From contig JAAXHJ010000066.1 of the NCBI GenBank assembly GCA_012270965.1, positions 157,494 to 221,493 on the forward strand: DNA of 64,000 bases. Direction: 5' to 3'. The position numbers and the translations under genes were made by a program. The notes under the pieces are model-generated. The model saw nothing but the letters and a program-made list of their open reading frames with translations. It did not search any database and had not been told where the DNA came from. The first letter of the stretch is position 1. Each line of letters opens with the position of its first letter. Origin of the DNA: Candidatus Palauibacter poriticola. GTDB taxonomy: Bacteria > Gemmatimonadota > Gemmatimonadetes > Palauibacterales > Palauibacteraceae. Below, one piece after another: positions 32,479 to 42,296 of this stretch.

Positions 32479-34316
32479 GCTCCCACTCCTTCCGCCGTCT
32501 CCGCCGAGAGACCGAGGCGATCCTTCACCCCCGCAATGACGTGGCGCGCGCTCAGCGGCAGCCCTCCGTAGCGGAGGACCGAGGCCAGCCGTGCCTTCGA
32601 GGCCGGCGTCTCCAGGGTGAGCAGCGACTTCAACTGCGCGTCGCGGTTCTGTTCGATGACGATGTTCAGGTCGTGGGCCTCGATGAAGCGTCCGACTTCG
32701 GGCGCGAAGGGGAAGCCGCGGATCCGCATGTAGTCGAGCCGGAGCCCGGCTTCCGCCTCCATGCGCTCGATGGCCTCGCGCACCGCGCCGTCGCAGGCGC
32801 CCAGCGTGATGAGTCCGTATCGCGCGTCCGGCCGCGAGCGGATCTCCGGGCGGGGCACCGCCTCGGCCGCGCTGTCGATCTTCACGGCGATGCGGTCGAT
32901 GACCTCCTGGTATTCGTACGGATCCTCCGTGTACTTGCCGTACTTCGTGTGGCCCGATCCGCGCGTGAAGTAGGCGCCCTTCGGGTGCTCGCCCGGGATC
33001 GTACGGTACGGGATCCCGTCCCCGTCCACGTCCAGGTAGCGATGGAAGATCTCGACCTCGGCGAGCGCCTCCGCGTCGAGCACCTTCCCGCGATCCGGCC
33101 GGTACTCGTCATCCCACCGGAAGCGGGGCACGACCCAGTCGTTCATCCCGATGTCGAGGTCCGAGAGCACGAAGACGGGCGTCTGGAAGCGCTCCGCGAG
33201 ATCGAACGCCCGCACGCTGAACTCGAAGCACTCCGCCGGATCCCTCGGGTAGAGGCAGAGGTGCTTCGTATCCCCGTGCGAGGCGTAGGCGCAGAGGAGG
33301 ATGTCGCCCTGCTGCGTGCGCGTCGGCATCCCGGTCGACGGGCCGACGCGCTCGATATCGAAGAACACGCACGGGACTTCGGCGTAGTACGCAAGCCCGA
33401 TGAACTCCGTCATGAGCGAGATCCCCGCCCCGCTCGTAGCCGTGAACGCGCGGGCTCCGGCCCACCCCGCGCCGATCGCGATCCCGGCGGCCGCAAGTTC
33501 GTCCTCCGCCTGCAGAATCGCCGCCTTGCTCCGTCCGGTCTCTTCCTCGACGCGCAGACGCCGGCAATAGGCCGTGAAGGCGTCGACCAGCGAGGTCGAG
33601 GGCGTGATCGGATACCAAGCCGCGACCGTCGCGCCCGCGTAGACGCAGCCGAGCGCCGCCGCCGTGTTCCCGTCGATCAGGATCGATTCGCGCGTGGCAT
33701 CCATTCCCTCGAGCCGGATCGGCAGGGGGCACTCGAAGTGCTCGGCCGCGTAGTCGTAGCCGAGCCGGATCGCCTCGAAGTTCGCCTCAAGCAGGTGACG
33801 CTTCCTCTCGCCGAAGGTCTCCTCGAGCAGGGCGCGGATCACCGCCATATCGATATCGAGGAGGGCGGCGAGGGCGCCCGTGTAGGCGATGTTCTTCATC
33901 AGGATGCGCGTGCGGCCGCCGTCGAAGGTCTTCACGCACATCTCGGCCAGCGGAACCCCGAGGAACGTCACCTCCTCGCGCCGCAGCGTATCCGCCATGG
34001 GCCAGCTCGAGTCGTACAGCAGCCAGCCGCCGGGGACGAGTTCCTCGATGTCCTGGGCGTAGCTCTCCGGGTTCATCGCCACGATGAGGTCGAAGTCCGG
34101 CGTGCGCGCGACGTGGCCCGACCGGTTCACGCGAATCTCGTACCAGGTGGGAAGGCCCTGGATGTTCGAGGGGAAGACGTTCTTGCCCGACACCGGAACT
34201 CCCATCCGGAAAATCGACTGCATGATGAGGCCGTTGGCGCTCGCGGAGCCCGTACCGTTCACGGTCCCGATCTTGAGCGCGAAATCGTTCACGCGGTCCA
34301 TCTTCACGCCGGCCAT
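32475..34316 (-). CDS. korA: 2-oxoacid:ferredoxin oxidoreductase, gamma-alpha fusion subunit
   Basis: 613 residues. The N-terminal gamma domain (about 1-190, with GTVNGTGSASANGLIMQSIF) is fused to the alpha domain (about 210-613, with WYPITPSTSLVDAF and QAEDELAAAGIAIGAGWAGARAFTATSGAGI), the standard KorA layout. It pairs with the coupled beta subunit downstream. It begins 4 nt after the stop of the Fe-S flavoprotein gene upstream, so the three form one operon. Ferredoxin-linked 2-oxoglutarate oxidation or reductive carboxylation is the likely role. Confidence 0.93.
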   Translation of the reverse strand: MAGVKMDRVNDFALKIGTVNGTGSASANGLIMQSIFRMGVPVSGKNVFPSNIQGLPTWYEIRVNRSGHVARTPDFDLIVAMNPESYAQDIEELVPGGWLLYDSSWPMADTLRREEVTFLGVPLAEMCVKTFDGGRTRILMKNIAYTGALAALLDIDMAVIRALLEETFGERKRHLLEANFEAIRLGYDYAAEHFECPLPIRLEGMDATRESILIDGNTAAALGCVYAGATVAAWYPITPSTSLVDAFTAYCRRLRVEEETGRSKAAILQAEDELAAAGIAIGAGWAGARAFTATSGAGISLMTEFIGLAYYAEVPCVFFDIERVGPSTGMPTRTQQGDILLCAYASHGDTKHLCLYPRDPAECFEFSVRAFDLAERFQTPVFVLSDLDIGMNDWVVPRFRWDDEYRPDRGKVLDAEALAEVEIFHRYLDVDGDGIPYRTIPGEHPKGAYFTRGSGHTKYGKYTEDPYEYQEVIDRIAVKIDSAAEAVPRPEIRSRPDARYGLITLGACDGAVREAIERMEAEAGLRLDYMRIRGFPFAPEVGRFIEAHDLNIVIEQNRDAQLKSLLTLETPASKARLASVLRYGGLPLSARHVIAGVKDRLGLSAETAEGVGA

Positions 34317-34320
34317 TCCG

Positions 34321-36159
34321 TCAGGGAGCCGCCGAAACGAAGCCGCCCGGGGCCATCTCCTCGATTCCCATCCCGGAGTAGGGGTGGTCCTCCTCCCGTC
34401 CCGCGTACGGTTTGAGCAGATCGAAGGTCCGCATGTCCCAGGCCGCCGTCGGACAGCGCTCCGCGCACAGCCCGCAGTGGATGCAAAGATCCTCGTCCTT
34501 CACCATGACGCGGGCCGTCTGCGGCAGCGGCTCCGAGACGTAGATGTCCTGCTCCGTGTTCTCGGCGGGGGCGAGCAGTCGCGTGCGGAGTTCCGCCTCC
34601 TCCCCGTTGTGCGTGATCGTGAGACAGTTGAGGGGACAGATGTCGATGCAGGCGTCGCACTCGATGCACAGGCTCCCCGTGAAGTGCGTCTGAAGGTCGC
34701 AGTTCAGGCAGCGTTCGACCTCGGTCAGCGTTTGCTCGAGATCGAACCCCTCTTCGACTTCCGTCTCGATGCTCCCGAGGCGCTCCTCAAGGCGGACGTG
34801 CCGCATCTTCCGCCGGCCCGCGTACTCGTAGTCGTTCGAGTAACTCCACTCGTGGAGCCCCATCTTGGCGCTCACGAGGTTCATGTGCTCGGGCGGACGC
34901 TTCCGGATGTCCTCGCCGCTGCAGTAGGCGTGGATGGATATCGCCGCCTGATGCCCGTGCTCGGCCGCCCAGATGATGTTTTCGGGGCCCCACGCCGCGT
35001 CGCCGCCGAAGAAGACGCCTTCGCGCGTCGACATGAACGTCGTGCGGTCGACGACCGCTTCCCGCCATTTGTTGAACTCGATCCCCGCATCGTCCTCGAT
35101 CCAGGGGAAGGCGCTCTCCTGCCCGATGGCGAGGATGACGGCGTCCGCCGGGAAGAACGCTTCGTCGAGCTTGGTCGAGACGAGCCGCCCCTGGTCGTTC
35201 TCGTGCCATTCCACGATGTCGAACTTCATCCCCCTCAGGACGCCGTCCTCGACGACGAATTCCGTGGGCGAGTGGTTTTCGACGATGTCGACGAGTTCCT
35301 CCTCCGCGTCTTCCAGTTCCCACGGGGAGGCCTTGAAGTACGGCTTCGACTTGCGGGCCATGACCTTGACGTTCGTCCCCCCGATGCGCTTCGAGGTGCG
35401 GCAGCAGTCCATCGCCGTATTCCCCACCCCGATGACGAGCACGTTCTCCTCGATCGAGTTGGTGTGCCCGAAGGCGACGGATTCGAGCCAGTCGATGCCG
35501 ATGTAGATGTGATCCGTTTCGTACCGGCCCGGCAGGCGCAGCTCCTTGCCGCGGGGCGCGCCGGAGCCGACGAAGATGGCGTCGAAGCCCTGCTCCAGCA
35601 GCCACTTCATGCTCTTGACGGGCGCGTCGTAGCGAATGTCCACGCCCATGTCGAGGATGTAGTCGATCTCCTCCCACAGCACCTCGGGGGGCAGGCGGAA
35701 CTGTGGAATGTTCGTCCACATGAGACCGCCCGGCCGGTCGTTCTTCTCGAAGATCGTGACCTCGTAGCCGAGGGGCATGAGGTCGCGGGCGACGGTCAGC
35801 GACGCGGGGCCCGCGCCCACGCAGGCGATCTTCCTCCCGTTCTTCTGCTTCGGGATCTCCGGGAAGCGGGGCGTGATGTCGCCCCTGAGGTCGGCGGCGA
35901 CGCGCTTGAGGCGGCAGATGGCGACCGGCTTGTCCTCGACCCGTCCGCGCCGGCAGGCGGGTTCGCAGGGGCGGTCGCACGTCCGGCCGAGGATGCCCGG
36001 GAAGACGTTCGACTCCCAGTTCAGCATGTAGGCGTCGTCGTACCGTTCCTGCGCGATGAGGCGGATGTAACCCGGTACGTTCGTGTGAGCCGGGCAGGCC
36101 CATTGGCAATCCACGACTTTGTGGTAGTAGTCGGGATTCCCGACGTTCGTTGGCTCCAC
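34321..36159 (-). CDS. GltD-like NAD(P)H Fe-S flavoprotein with ferredoxin domain
   Basis: 612 residues. N-terminal Cys clusters (DCQWACP and GRTCDRPCEPACRRG) for 4Fe-4S centres precede an FAD site (CVGAGPASLTVARDL, near 111-125). An NAD(P) site follows (VLVIGVGNTAMDCC). Two C-terminal ferredoxin motifs (CIECDACIDICPLNC and CIHCGLCAERCPTAAW) complete the protein. It resembles the glutamate synthase small subunit but carries its own 8-Fe ferredoxin. As the first gene of the KorAB operon it most likely moves electrons between the oxidoreductase's ferredoxin and NAD(P)H. The ATG follows GGAGAGACGGTG. Confidence 0.92.
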   Translation of the reverse strand: MEPTNVGNPDYYHKVVDCQWACPAHTNVPGYIRLIAQERYDDAYMLNWESNVFPGILGRTCDRPCEPACRRGRVEDKPVAICRLKRVAADLRGDITPRFPEIPKQKNGRKIACVGAGPASLTVARDLMPLGYEVTIFEKNDRPGGLMWTNIPQFRLPPEVLWEEIDYILDMGVDIRYDAPVKSMKWLLEQGFDAIFVGSGAPRGKELRLPGRYETDHIYIGIDWLESVAFGHTNSIEENVLVIGVGNTAMDCCRTSKRIGGTNVKVMARKSKPYFKASPWELEDAEEELVDIVENHSPTEFVVEDGVLRGMKFDIVEWHENDQGRLVSTKLDEAFFPADAVILAIGQESAFPWIEDDAGIEFNKWREAVVDRTTFMSTREGVFFGGDAAWGPENIIWAAEHGHQAAISIHAYCSGEDIRKRPPEHMNLVSAKMGLHEWSYSNDYEYAGRRKMRHVRLEERLGSIETEVEEGFDLEQTLTEVERCLNCDLQTHFTGSLCIECDACIDICPLNCLTITHNGEEAELRTRLLAPAENTEQDIYVSEPLPQTARVMVKDEDLCIHCGLCAERCPTAAWDMRTFDLLKPYAGREEDHPYSGMGIEEMAPGGFVSAAP

Positions 36160-36331
36160 CGTCTCTCCTCGGGCCGACCCCGCCCGACAGGCCCCACGGC
36201 TCTCCGGGCCGTGAGTCGCTTGGTGAGAACACCGCCCGCAATCCTAGGGGACGAGAGGGATTGTCGCCAGTTTTTTGGAGGATAGCGGCCGAATCGTTGC
36301 TGCCGCGCCCGGGGCCGCGGAAGTTGGGCCC

Positions 36332-37576
36332 ATGAAAAAACAGCCCGTGCACACGGTTGCCGGCGGGGCGCACCTCTTCCGGCGGGATACGGCGGCCAAG
36401 CTCGGTCGGATCGCCGGGGGCTATCTCGACCGGTACGCGGCGGACCCTGCCGCGCTCCGCGAGGCCCTCGGAACTCGCCTTCCCTCCGAGACCGCGGAGA
36501 CGGTGCACGGGCGCGTGCGCGCCAAGCTCGAACGTGAGCCCGTCGAGTGCTTTCTGATCGACTTCGAAGACGGTTTCGGCACCCGGTCCGAGGCGGAGGA
36601 GGATGAGGCCGCGGCGGCGGCGGCGGCGGAGGTCGCGGCGGGGGTCGCGGCCGGCAGCCTCCCGCCCGCGCTCGGAATCCGCATCAAGTCGCTGAACCCC
36701 ATCACCGGCGGGCGGGCGCTGCGCACGCTCGAACGCTTCCTTGCCGCGTTCGCGCGGACCCGGCGCGACCTGCCGGACGGGTTCGCGGTGCTCCTTCCCA
36801 AGATCGTCGCGGCCGGGCAGGTGGAACGGCTCTCGGAGGCCCTGGACCGGCTCGAGACGACGCTCGGCCTGCCGGAGAAGCGGGTGGCGATCGACCTCAT
36901 GATCGAGACCCCGCAGTCGCTCGTGGCGCCGGACGGACGGATCGCCGTGCCCGAGCTTGTCGCGGCGGCGGACGGGCGGTGCCGCACCGTGCACCTCGGA
37001 GCGTACGACCTCACGGGCGCCGTGGCGGTCGCGGCGGAAGCCCAGACGCTGGGGCACCCGTTGTGCGACGTGGCGAGGCAGATCCTCCAACTCTCACTCG
37101 CCGGGACCGGCGTCCAGCTCTCGGATGGGGCGACGAATGTGCTCCCGGTCGAGCCGCATCGCGGCGGGACGGCGGTCTCGTCGGCCGAGCGGGTCGAGAA
37201 CGTGGCCGTCGTGCGCGAGGCATGGCGGCTGCACTACTCCGACGTTCGGCGGTCGCTGGGCCAAGGGTTCTACCAGAGCTGGGACCTTCACCCGGCGCAG
37301 CTTGTCTCCCGCTTCGCGGCCGTCTTCTCGTTCTTCCTGGAGGGTCTGGACGCGGCGGCGAGCCGGCTCGACCGATTCGTGACCGCCGCGGGACGGGCCG
37401 TTCTCACGGGATCCGTGTTCGACGATGAAGCTTCGGGCCAAGGCCTGCTGAACTTCTTCCTGCGAGGGCTGGCGAGCGGCGCCCTGACGGCGGAAGAGGC
37501 GGCGCGCTCCGGTCTCACGACCGCGGAACTCGAAACGCGCTCCTTCCGCGCGATCCTCGAGCGGCGCCGCGGCTGA
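36332..37576 (+). CDS. HpcH/HpaI aldolase/citrate lyase-like protein
   Basis: 414 residues from the ATG at 36332 (GGAAG upstream). A phosphoenolpyruvate-binding TIM barrel is suggested by ECFLIDFEDGFG (metal-binding Glu-Asp), LPKIVAAGQVERL, VAIDLMIETPQSLV and TVHLGAYDLTGA. These are typical of the HpcH/HpaI aldolase and citrate lyase beta superfamily. The protein is longer than simple aldolases, and an Ala-rich helix (about 92-108) is inserted early. The substrate is unknown. It is divergent from the ferredoxin oxidoreductase operon across a 172-bp gap. Confidence 0.85.
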   Translation: MKKQPVHTVAGGAHLFRRDTAAKLGRIAGGYLDRYAADPAALREALGTRLPSETAETVHGRVRAKLEREPVECFLIDFEDGFGTRSEAEEDEAAAAAAAEVAAGVAAGSLPPALGIRIKSLNPITGGRALRTLERFLAAFARTRRDLPDGFAVLLPKIVAAGQVERLSEALDRLETTLGLPEKRVAIDLMIETPQSLVAPDGRIAVPELVAAADGRCRTVHLGAYDLTGAVAVAAEAQTLGHPLCDVARQILQLSLAGTGVQLSDGATNVLPVEPHRGGTAVSSAERVENVAVVREAWRLHYSDVRRSLGQGFYQSWDLHPAQLVSRFAAVFSFFLEGLDAAASRLDRFVTAAGRAVLTGSVFDDEASGQGLLNFFLRGLASGALTAEEAARSGLTTAELETRSFRAILERRRG

Positions 37577-37601
37577 TCGCGCCCCAGCCGGCCTGGCGGA
37601 T

Positions 37602-38906
37602 TCAGTCGGAGAGTCGTACGGCGCGGACGCGTATGCCGCCGCCCTCGCCGGGGATCGTCCACGCGAACAGGAACTCGTCCCCCGTCCGCACCATGCGCGG
37701 GAAGCCGCTCGAGCGCTCGCCGGCGGTCTCCGAGATGAGGAGGGGCGCCTCCCGCGCGCCGTTCGGATGGACGCGGCGGAGGAGGACGCGGGGCGTCTCG
37801 TTCGAGGCCTCGATCCACACGACCGCAGCCGAGCCGTCGTCGAGCCGCTCGATGTCCACGCGGCCCAACGGCAACCCCTCATCGACCCGGATGCGCGGGC
37901 CGAAGCTCGCCCCACCGTCGCCGGAGAAGGCGACGTACACCTGCGGCGTCCCGCCGACCCCGGTGTACCAAGCGGCGGCCAACCCCCCTTCGTCCCCGCT
38001 CAACTGTGGCCCGTTCACCGGGCAGCCGGGGATGACCCAGCCGTCGGTCGACAGCGGAGCGGGCTCCGTCCAGCGCTCCCCCGCCCCGCGCACCACGGCG
38101 ATGTCACGGATCTCGGATTCGCTTCGGTCGCGGTAGGCGGCGACCAACCCGCCCCCCACGCGGGCCAGCGCGGTCTGGCAGCACTCGCACGTCCGGTCAT
38201 CCAAGAGCGCTTCGGGACCCAGTCGGCCGTCCGGCGCGAGCGTGCGGAAGCGGACCGACATCGCACCCCGCGCCGCGCCGCCCCCCTCCGCCATGTGTTC
38301 GCCCCCGCCGCCGGCACCCATCATCGCCCGGCCGTCGAGCCAGGCCAGCCCCGCGCCGTCCCGCCACGGGACCATCGACACGAAGCCGTGCTCCGTCGGC
38401 GACTCGTCGTCGTGCGCGCGGAACGGCTCCGTCCACGTCATCCCGTCATCCGCAGAGAGCGCCAGCATGACATGGTAGGCGTAGGGCGCGTCGCCGACCA
38501 TCTCCAGCCAGTGGACAGCGAGGGTGCCGTCGGACATCTCGACCGCAGAGGGGAAGTCCGCCCAGTTCACAAACATGGCTTCCGACGCCCACACGGTGCG
38601 CGGGGCGGACCAGCCACCCTCGCCGCGAATCGCCACGCGCAGCGCGGGCACGCCTTCCTCCGGCTCGATCCAGGTGAGGATCGCGCGGCCCTCCGCGCCC
38701 ACCGCGAGGTGCGGTTCGCCGCTGGGAAACGGGCGCTCGAACTCGACATCGCCCGACTGCAGCGACATTCCTCGTTCGGCCTCGCCCGTGCAGCCGCAGA
38801 GGAGTGCGGCGACCGCGAGTGAACGGGCCGCCCGGCCGGGACCGGGGCGACCGCTCGCGATTCGGGCCACGCCCCGGCGGGCTCGCCGGGAGCGGGAATC
38901 CGCCAT
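37602..38906 (-). CDS. BNR/sialidase-like propeller lipoprotein
   Basis: 434 residues from the ATG at 38906. A lipoprotein signal ends LLCGC. The six-bladed sialidase-fold repeats follow (for example SADDGMTWTEPF and SGDGGASFGPRI), which are Asp-box-like. A CECCQT motif (mid-protein) and VIPGCPVNGPQL are conserved features I associate with a sialidase-like family of this phylum group; the Cys pattern may bind metal or form disulfides. No sialidase catalytic triad is evident. The ATG overlaps the stop of the decarboxylase gene upstream (ATGA). Confidence 0.85.
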   Translation of the reverse strand: MADSRSRRARRGVARIASGRPGPGRAARSLAVAALLCGCTGEAERGMSLQSGDVEFERPFPSGEPHLAVGAEGRAILTWIEPEEGVPALRVAIRGEGGWSAPRTVWASEAMFVNWADFPSAVEMSDGTLAVHWLEMVGDAPYAYHVMLALSADDGMTWTEPFRAHDDESPTEHGFVSMVPWRDGAGLAWLDGRAMMGAGGGGEHMAEGGGAARGAMSVRFRTLAPDGRLGPEALLDDRTCECCQTALARVGGGLVAAYRDRSESEIRDIAVVRGAGERWTEPAPLSTDGWVIPGCPVNGPQLSGDEGGLAAAWYTGVGGTPQVYVAFSGDGGASFGPRIRVDEGLPLGRVDIERLDDGSAAVVWIEASNETPRVLLRRVHPNGAREAPLLISETAGERSSGFPRMVRTGDEFLFAWTIPGEGGGIRVRAVRLSD

Positions 38907-40426
38907 CAGCCGCCGCCTCCCCCGGCGAGGGCTTCGGCGGGCGCGGCGGAGCGCCAACGCTCGGGGTGGGCCTCGAGCCGTTCCACGGCCTCCGCGAGGA
39001 CCTCGAGCGCCAGATCGATGGTGTCCAAGTGCGTGCGGAACGCGAGCGCCGCCATTCTCAGCAGGAAGGTTCCGTTGATCGTCGTGGAGGAGAGGAAGAC
39101 CCGGCCGTCGCGGTGCGTCTCTTCGATCAGGGCCCGGTTGAAGGCGTCCGCGTCGCCCGAGCCCGGGACCCAGCGGTAGGTCACCACCGAGAGCGGCGGC
39201 TCCGGCCCCACCTCGAACCCGAGCGCCTCGATCTCCGCGTGGAAGTACCGTGCGAGTTCGAGCTTCTCGCGAAGACAGGCCTTGAAGGGCTCCTCCCCGT
39301 GCAGAAGGAGCGGCAGCCAGACCCGCAGTCCGCGAAAATGCTTGGTTAGCTCGGGCGATACGGCGGCCGGCGAGGGTCCCCAGCGCTCCGCCTCCACCGT
39401 GTCCTGCAGATAGCTGGCGCCCGACGCGTGCGCCTTCGCCAGGGCGTTTCCGTCGCGGACGAGGACAGCACCGGTCCCGTAGGGAAGGAACATGCCCTTG
39501 TGCGGGTCGAGCACGAGGGAATCCGCGCGGTCCAGGCCGGCCAGCCTGGGGCGGATCTCCTCGAGCAAGGCAAAGAAGCCGCCGTAGGCGCCGTCCACGT
39601 GGAACCAGAGATTCTCGCGTTCGGCAACGTCCGCGATCTCGGCGAGCGGGTCGATGGCGCCGATGTCCACGGTGCCCGCCGATGCGAATACGAGCCAGGG
39701 CCGGAGTCCGCGCGCGCGATCCTCCGCCACGAGTTCGGCGAGCGTGTCGACCCGCATCCGAAAGTCTCCGTCCAGCGGGACATCGCGCCGCACCGCCTCT
39801 CCCACGCCGGCCATTCTGAGCGCCTTGTGCAGGCAGTGGTGCAGGTGGGACGAGGAGTAGACGACCGCCCGCTCGTAGTCGCGTGCGCGGAGGCCGGCCG
39901 CCTCGCGCGCCGTGACGACGGCGATGAGGCTCGCGATCGAGCCTCCCGAGGTGAGGTTTCCGGCACTCGTGGCCGGGTATCCCGTGAAGCGCGCCATCCA
40001 GCCGAGGATGACGTTCTCGATCTCGACGGCGCCGGGTCCGGTGAAGCGTACGCCGGCGTATTCGTTCGTGACGGCCGCGAGATAGTCCGCCAGCGAGGAG
40101 GCGTAGATGCCGCCGCCGGGAATGTAACCGAGGTGCCCGCCGTGCGAGGGCACGAGCCCCGTCCCCACGACGGATTCATCGATCCGCTCGATGAGCCGAT
40201 CGATGGGCCGCGTAACGGCCCCGGCTCCGAGTTCCCGGAGCTCCGCGACGGATGACTTGTCGTGCCGGTAGGCGGGCCGCTCCGGCAGTCCATCCAGGAA
40301 CCGCTGCGCGTAGGCGTGCACCTCGGCCATGAGGCGGTCGCGCTCGCCCGCGTCGGGGTCGAGCGGCCGCGCAGCCTCCTCCAGTTCCAAGATCCGGGAC
40401 CGCTGCCGACTTGAGATCGAGCGCAT
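38906..40426 (-). CDS. PLP-dependent group II amino-acid decarboxylase
   Basis: 506 residues of the group II decarboxylase family (aromatic-L-amino-acid, glutamate or diaminobutyrate decarboxylases). Visible sites are GNLTSGGSIASL, SSSHLHHCLHKA (the His stacks on PLP), HVDGAYGGF (Asp pairs with the pyridine N) and the Schiff-base Lys in DPHKGMFLPYGTG. N-terminal residues PSHGGHLGYIPGGG are typical of the aromatic/diaminobutyrate branch. The substrate is not decided. The stop overlaps the start of the BNR lipoprotein gene. It is divergent from the serine hydrolase gene. Confidence 0.92.
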   Translation of the reverse strand: MRSISSRQRSRILELEEAARPLDPDAGERDRLMAEVHAYAQRFLDGLPERPAYRHDKSSVAELRELGAGAVTRPIDRLIERIDESVVGTGLVPSHGGHLGYIPGGGIYASSLADYLAAVTNEYAGVRFTGPGAVEIENVILGWMARFTGYPATSAGNLTSGGSIASLIAVVTAREAAGLRARDYERAVVYSSSHLHHCLHKALRMAGVGEAVRRDVPLDGDFRMRVDTLAELVAEDRARGLRPWLVFASAGTVDIGAIDPLAEIADVAERENLWFHVDGAYGGFFALLEEIRPRLAGLDRADSLVLDPHKGMFLPYGTGAVLVRDGNALAKAHASGASYLQDTVEAERWGPSPAAVSPELTKHFRGLRVWLPLLLHGEEPFKACLREKLELARYFHAEIEALGFEVGPEPPLSVVTYRWVPGSGDADAFNRALIEETHRDGRVFLSSTTINGTFLLRMAALAFRTHLDTIDLALEVLAEAVERLEAHPERWRSAAPAEALAGGGGG

Positions 40427-40447
40427 GATGCGATCCTATCCCTTTCG

Positions 40448-40493
40448 TTCGGGGGACGCGAGCGTTTCGGTTCGGGGGACGCGAGCGTTTCGG
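40448..40493. repeat. Perfect 23-bp tandem duplication
   Basis: A 23-bp unit (TTCGGGGGACGCGAGC then GTTTCGG) is repeated twice head to tail between the divergent decarboxylase and serine hydrolase genes. It could duplicate a promoter or operator, or be a recent slippage product. Confidence 0.9.
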
Positions 40494-40520
40494 CCGCTTT
40501 CGTCCGAGAGAGGATCCCGC

Positions 40521-42278
40521 TTGTATCCGCGTCGAAAATCATCTTGGAGGACCGGTCTTGGCGCGGCGCTCGTCGTTGGGCTCGCTTCCGCCGCCGAGGC
40601 GCAGCCGCGCGCGGAACGGGCGGAGGGCTACCTGCGGTCTTTCCATGATCTGAGGCTCTTCAATGGCGCGGCTCTCATCATCGACGGGGGCGAGGTTCTG
40701 TTCGAGGGAGCGTTCGGCCGCTCGGATCTCGCGGACGGCGCCGCCAACGCCCCGCGCACGCGGTTCCGCATCGCTTCGCTGACGAAGCAGTTCACGGCCG
40801 CGCTCATCCTGCGACTCGAGGAGGAGGGACTGCTGCGGGTCGAGGATCCGGTGGGCCGCCATATCGAGGAGTATCCGCCCGAGAACGCGGAGCGGATCAC
40901 GCTCCATCACCTGCTCACGCACACCTCGGGGCTGCCGAGCTACACGAACGTGCCGGGGTTCATGGAATGGGAGGCGGCGACCCCCTACTCGCCGGACGAG
41001 ATCATCGCCCTCACATGGGACGTCCCCCTTTCGTTCGAGCCGGGCACGGACTTCGAGTACTCCAACTCGGGCTACGTACTCCTCGGCTGGATCGCGGAAC
41101 GCGTCACGGGGCTGAGCTACGACGAGGCGCTCCGAACGTACGTGCTCGACCCGCTGGACCTGCCCGATACCGGATACGACCACTCGCTCTCGCCGCCGGA
41201 GGGCCACGCCGGCGGCCACACGCGCAACCTCGTCGCCTACCGCCCGGCGCGCCTCATCGACCCGTCCGTGCCCTATTCGGCCGGCATGCTCTACTCCACC
41301 GTGGGCGATCTGGCCCGCTGGGCCACGAGCCTCTTCGTCGAGGGAGGCCTGTTCCGGGATCCGAAGACGCTGGCGCGCATGACGACCCCCGGCCTCGAAT
41401 CCGGATCCTACGGGTACGGCGTGGGTGTGCGAAGGCGCGATATCGAGCGCGACCGCGGCGTGCGCGTGATCGAACACTCGGGGGGGATTTTCGGTTTCTC
41501 CTCCTACCTGCGCGTCTTCCCGGACCACGGACGCCTCATCGTGTTGCTGGACAACACATCCTCCGACCTGGGACCGCTCGTGGAGGGGTTGACGAATATG
41601 CTGTGGGGCGCCGAAGCCGTTCGCCCAAGACCGTCGATCGCGGAGCGGCTGCTGCCGATCATCGAGGCGGGCGGGGTCGAGGCGGCGATGTCGAGGTACG
41701 AAACCTGGCGGCGTACGCGACCGGAGGAATACGACTACTCCCCCGGTCAGATCCTGAGGCTCGCGGGCCACTTCCGGGAGGACGGGCCGGCCACGGCCAT
41801 CGCGATCCTCGAGGCCTACGCAGCCGGAATGCCCGAACTCCCCACCATCCGCTTCGCGCTGTCCGAGCTTCACGAAGAGGCCGGAGCGCTGGATGCCGCA
41901 GCCGACCATATCCGAGCGGCGCTCACGTACAACCCCGGCGTGCCCCGGCTCCTGGAACGTCTGTCCGAGCTGGGCGCCGAACCCGATCCGGCACTCCGGC
42001 TCCCCATCGTGCGCTTGGAGCCCGGGGATTTGTCCGTCTATGTGGGCGAGTACCGGATCGACCCCGCCACGACCCTGACGATCGCGCTCGAGGACGGCGT
42101 TCTCACGGCCACCCGCACCGGCGAGGCCACCTTCCGGCTCCTGCCCCAGTCCCCGACCGCCTTCCTCCTGCACGGTTCCGCCGTGCGGTTCGTGTTCGAA
42201 GTCGCCGACGGCGTACCTGGGGCGGTTTCGGTGGTGGAGGCCGACCAGCGCCTTGTCTTCCCAAGAATCGGAAACTGA
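40521..42278 (+). CDS. Secreted serine hydrolase, beta-lactamase class C fold
   Basis: 585 residues from a TTG at 40521 (AGAGAGGA upstream), which gives the signal peptide GLGAALVVGLASAAEAQ. The penicillin-binding/class C fold shows SLTK (residues 86-89, nucleophile Ser), EYSNSGY (the Tyr-x-Asn motif) and HSGGIFGF (the third motif). After the catalytic domain (to about 390) come helical TPR-like and beta-rich C-terminal regions. Likely roles are peptidase or esterase activity in the periplasm. An ATG near 40432 is an alternative start but does not precede the signal peptide as well. Confidence 0.88.
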   Translation: MYPRRKSSWRTGLGAALVVGLASAAEAQPRAERAEGYLRSFHDLRLFNGAALIIDGGEVLFEGAFGRSDLADGAANAPRTRFRIASLTKQFTAALILRLEEEGLLRVEDPVGRHIEEYPPENAERITLHHLLTHTSGLPSYTNVPGFMEWEAATPYSPDEIIALTWDVPLSFEPGTDFEYSNSGYVLLGWIAERVTGLSYDEALRTYVLDPLDLPDTGYDHSLSPPEGHAGGHTRNLVAYRPARLIDPSVPYSAGMLYSTVGDLARWATSLFVEGGLFRDPKTLARMTTPGLESGSYGYGVGVRRRDIERDRGVRVIEHSGGIFGFSSYLRVFPDHGRLIVLLDNTSSDLGPLVEGLTNMLWGAEAVRPRPSIAERLLPIIEAGGVEAAMSRYETWRRTRPEEYDYSPGQILRLAGHFREDGPATAIAILEAYAAGMPELPTIRFALSELHEEAGALDAAADHIRAALTYNPGVPRLLERLSELGAEPDPALRLPIVRLEPGDLSVYVGEYRIDPATTLTIALEDGVLTATRTGEATFRLLPQSPTAFLLHGSAVRFVFEVADGVPGAVSVVEADQRLVFPRIGN

Positions 42279-42296
42279 GTCGCGGCCGGCATCCAC

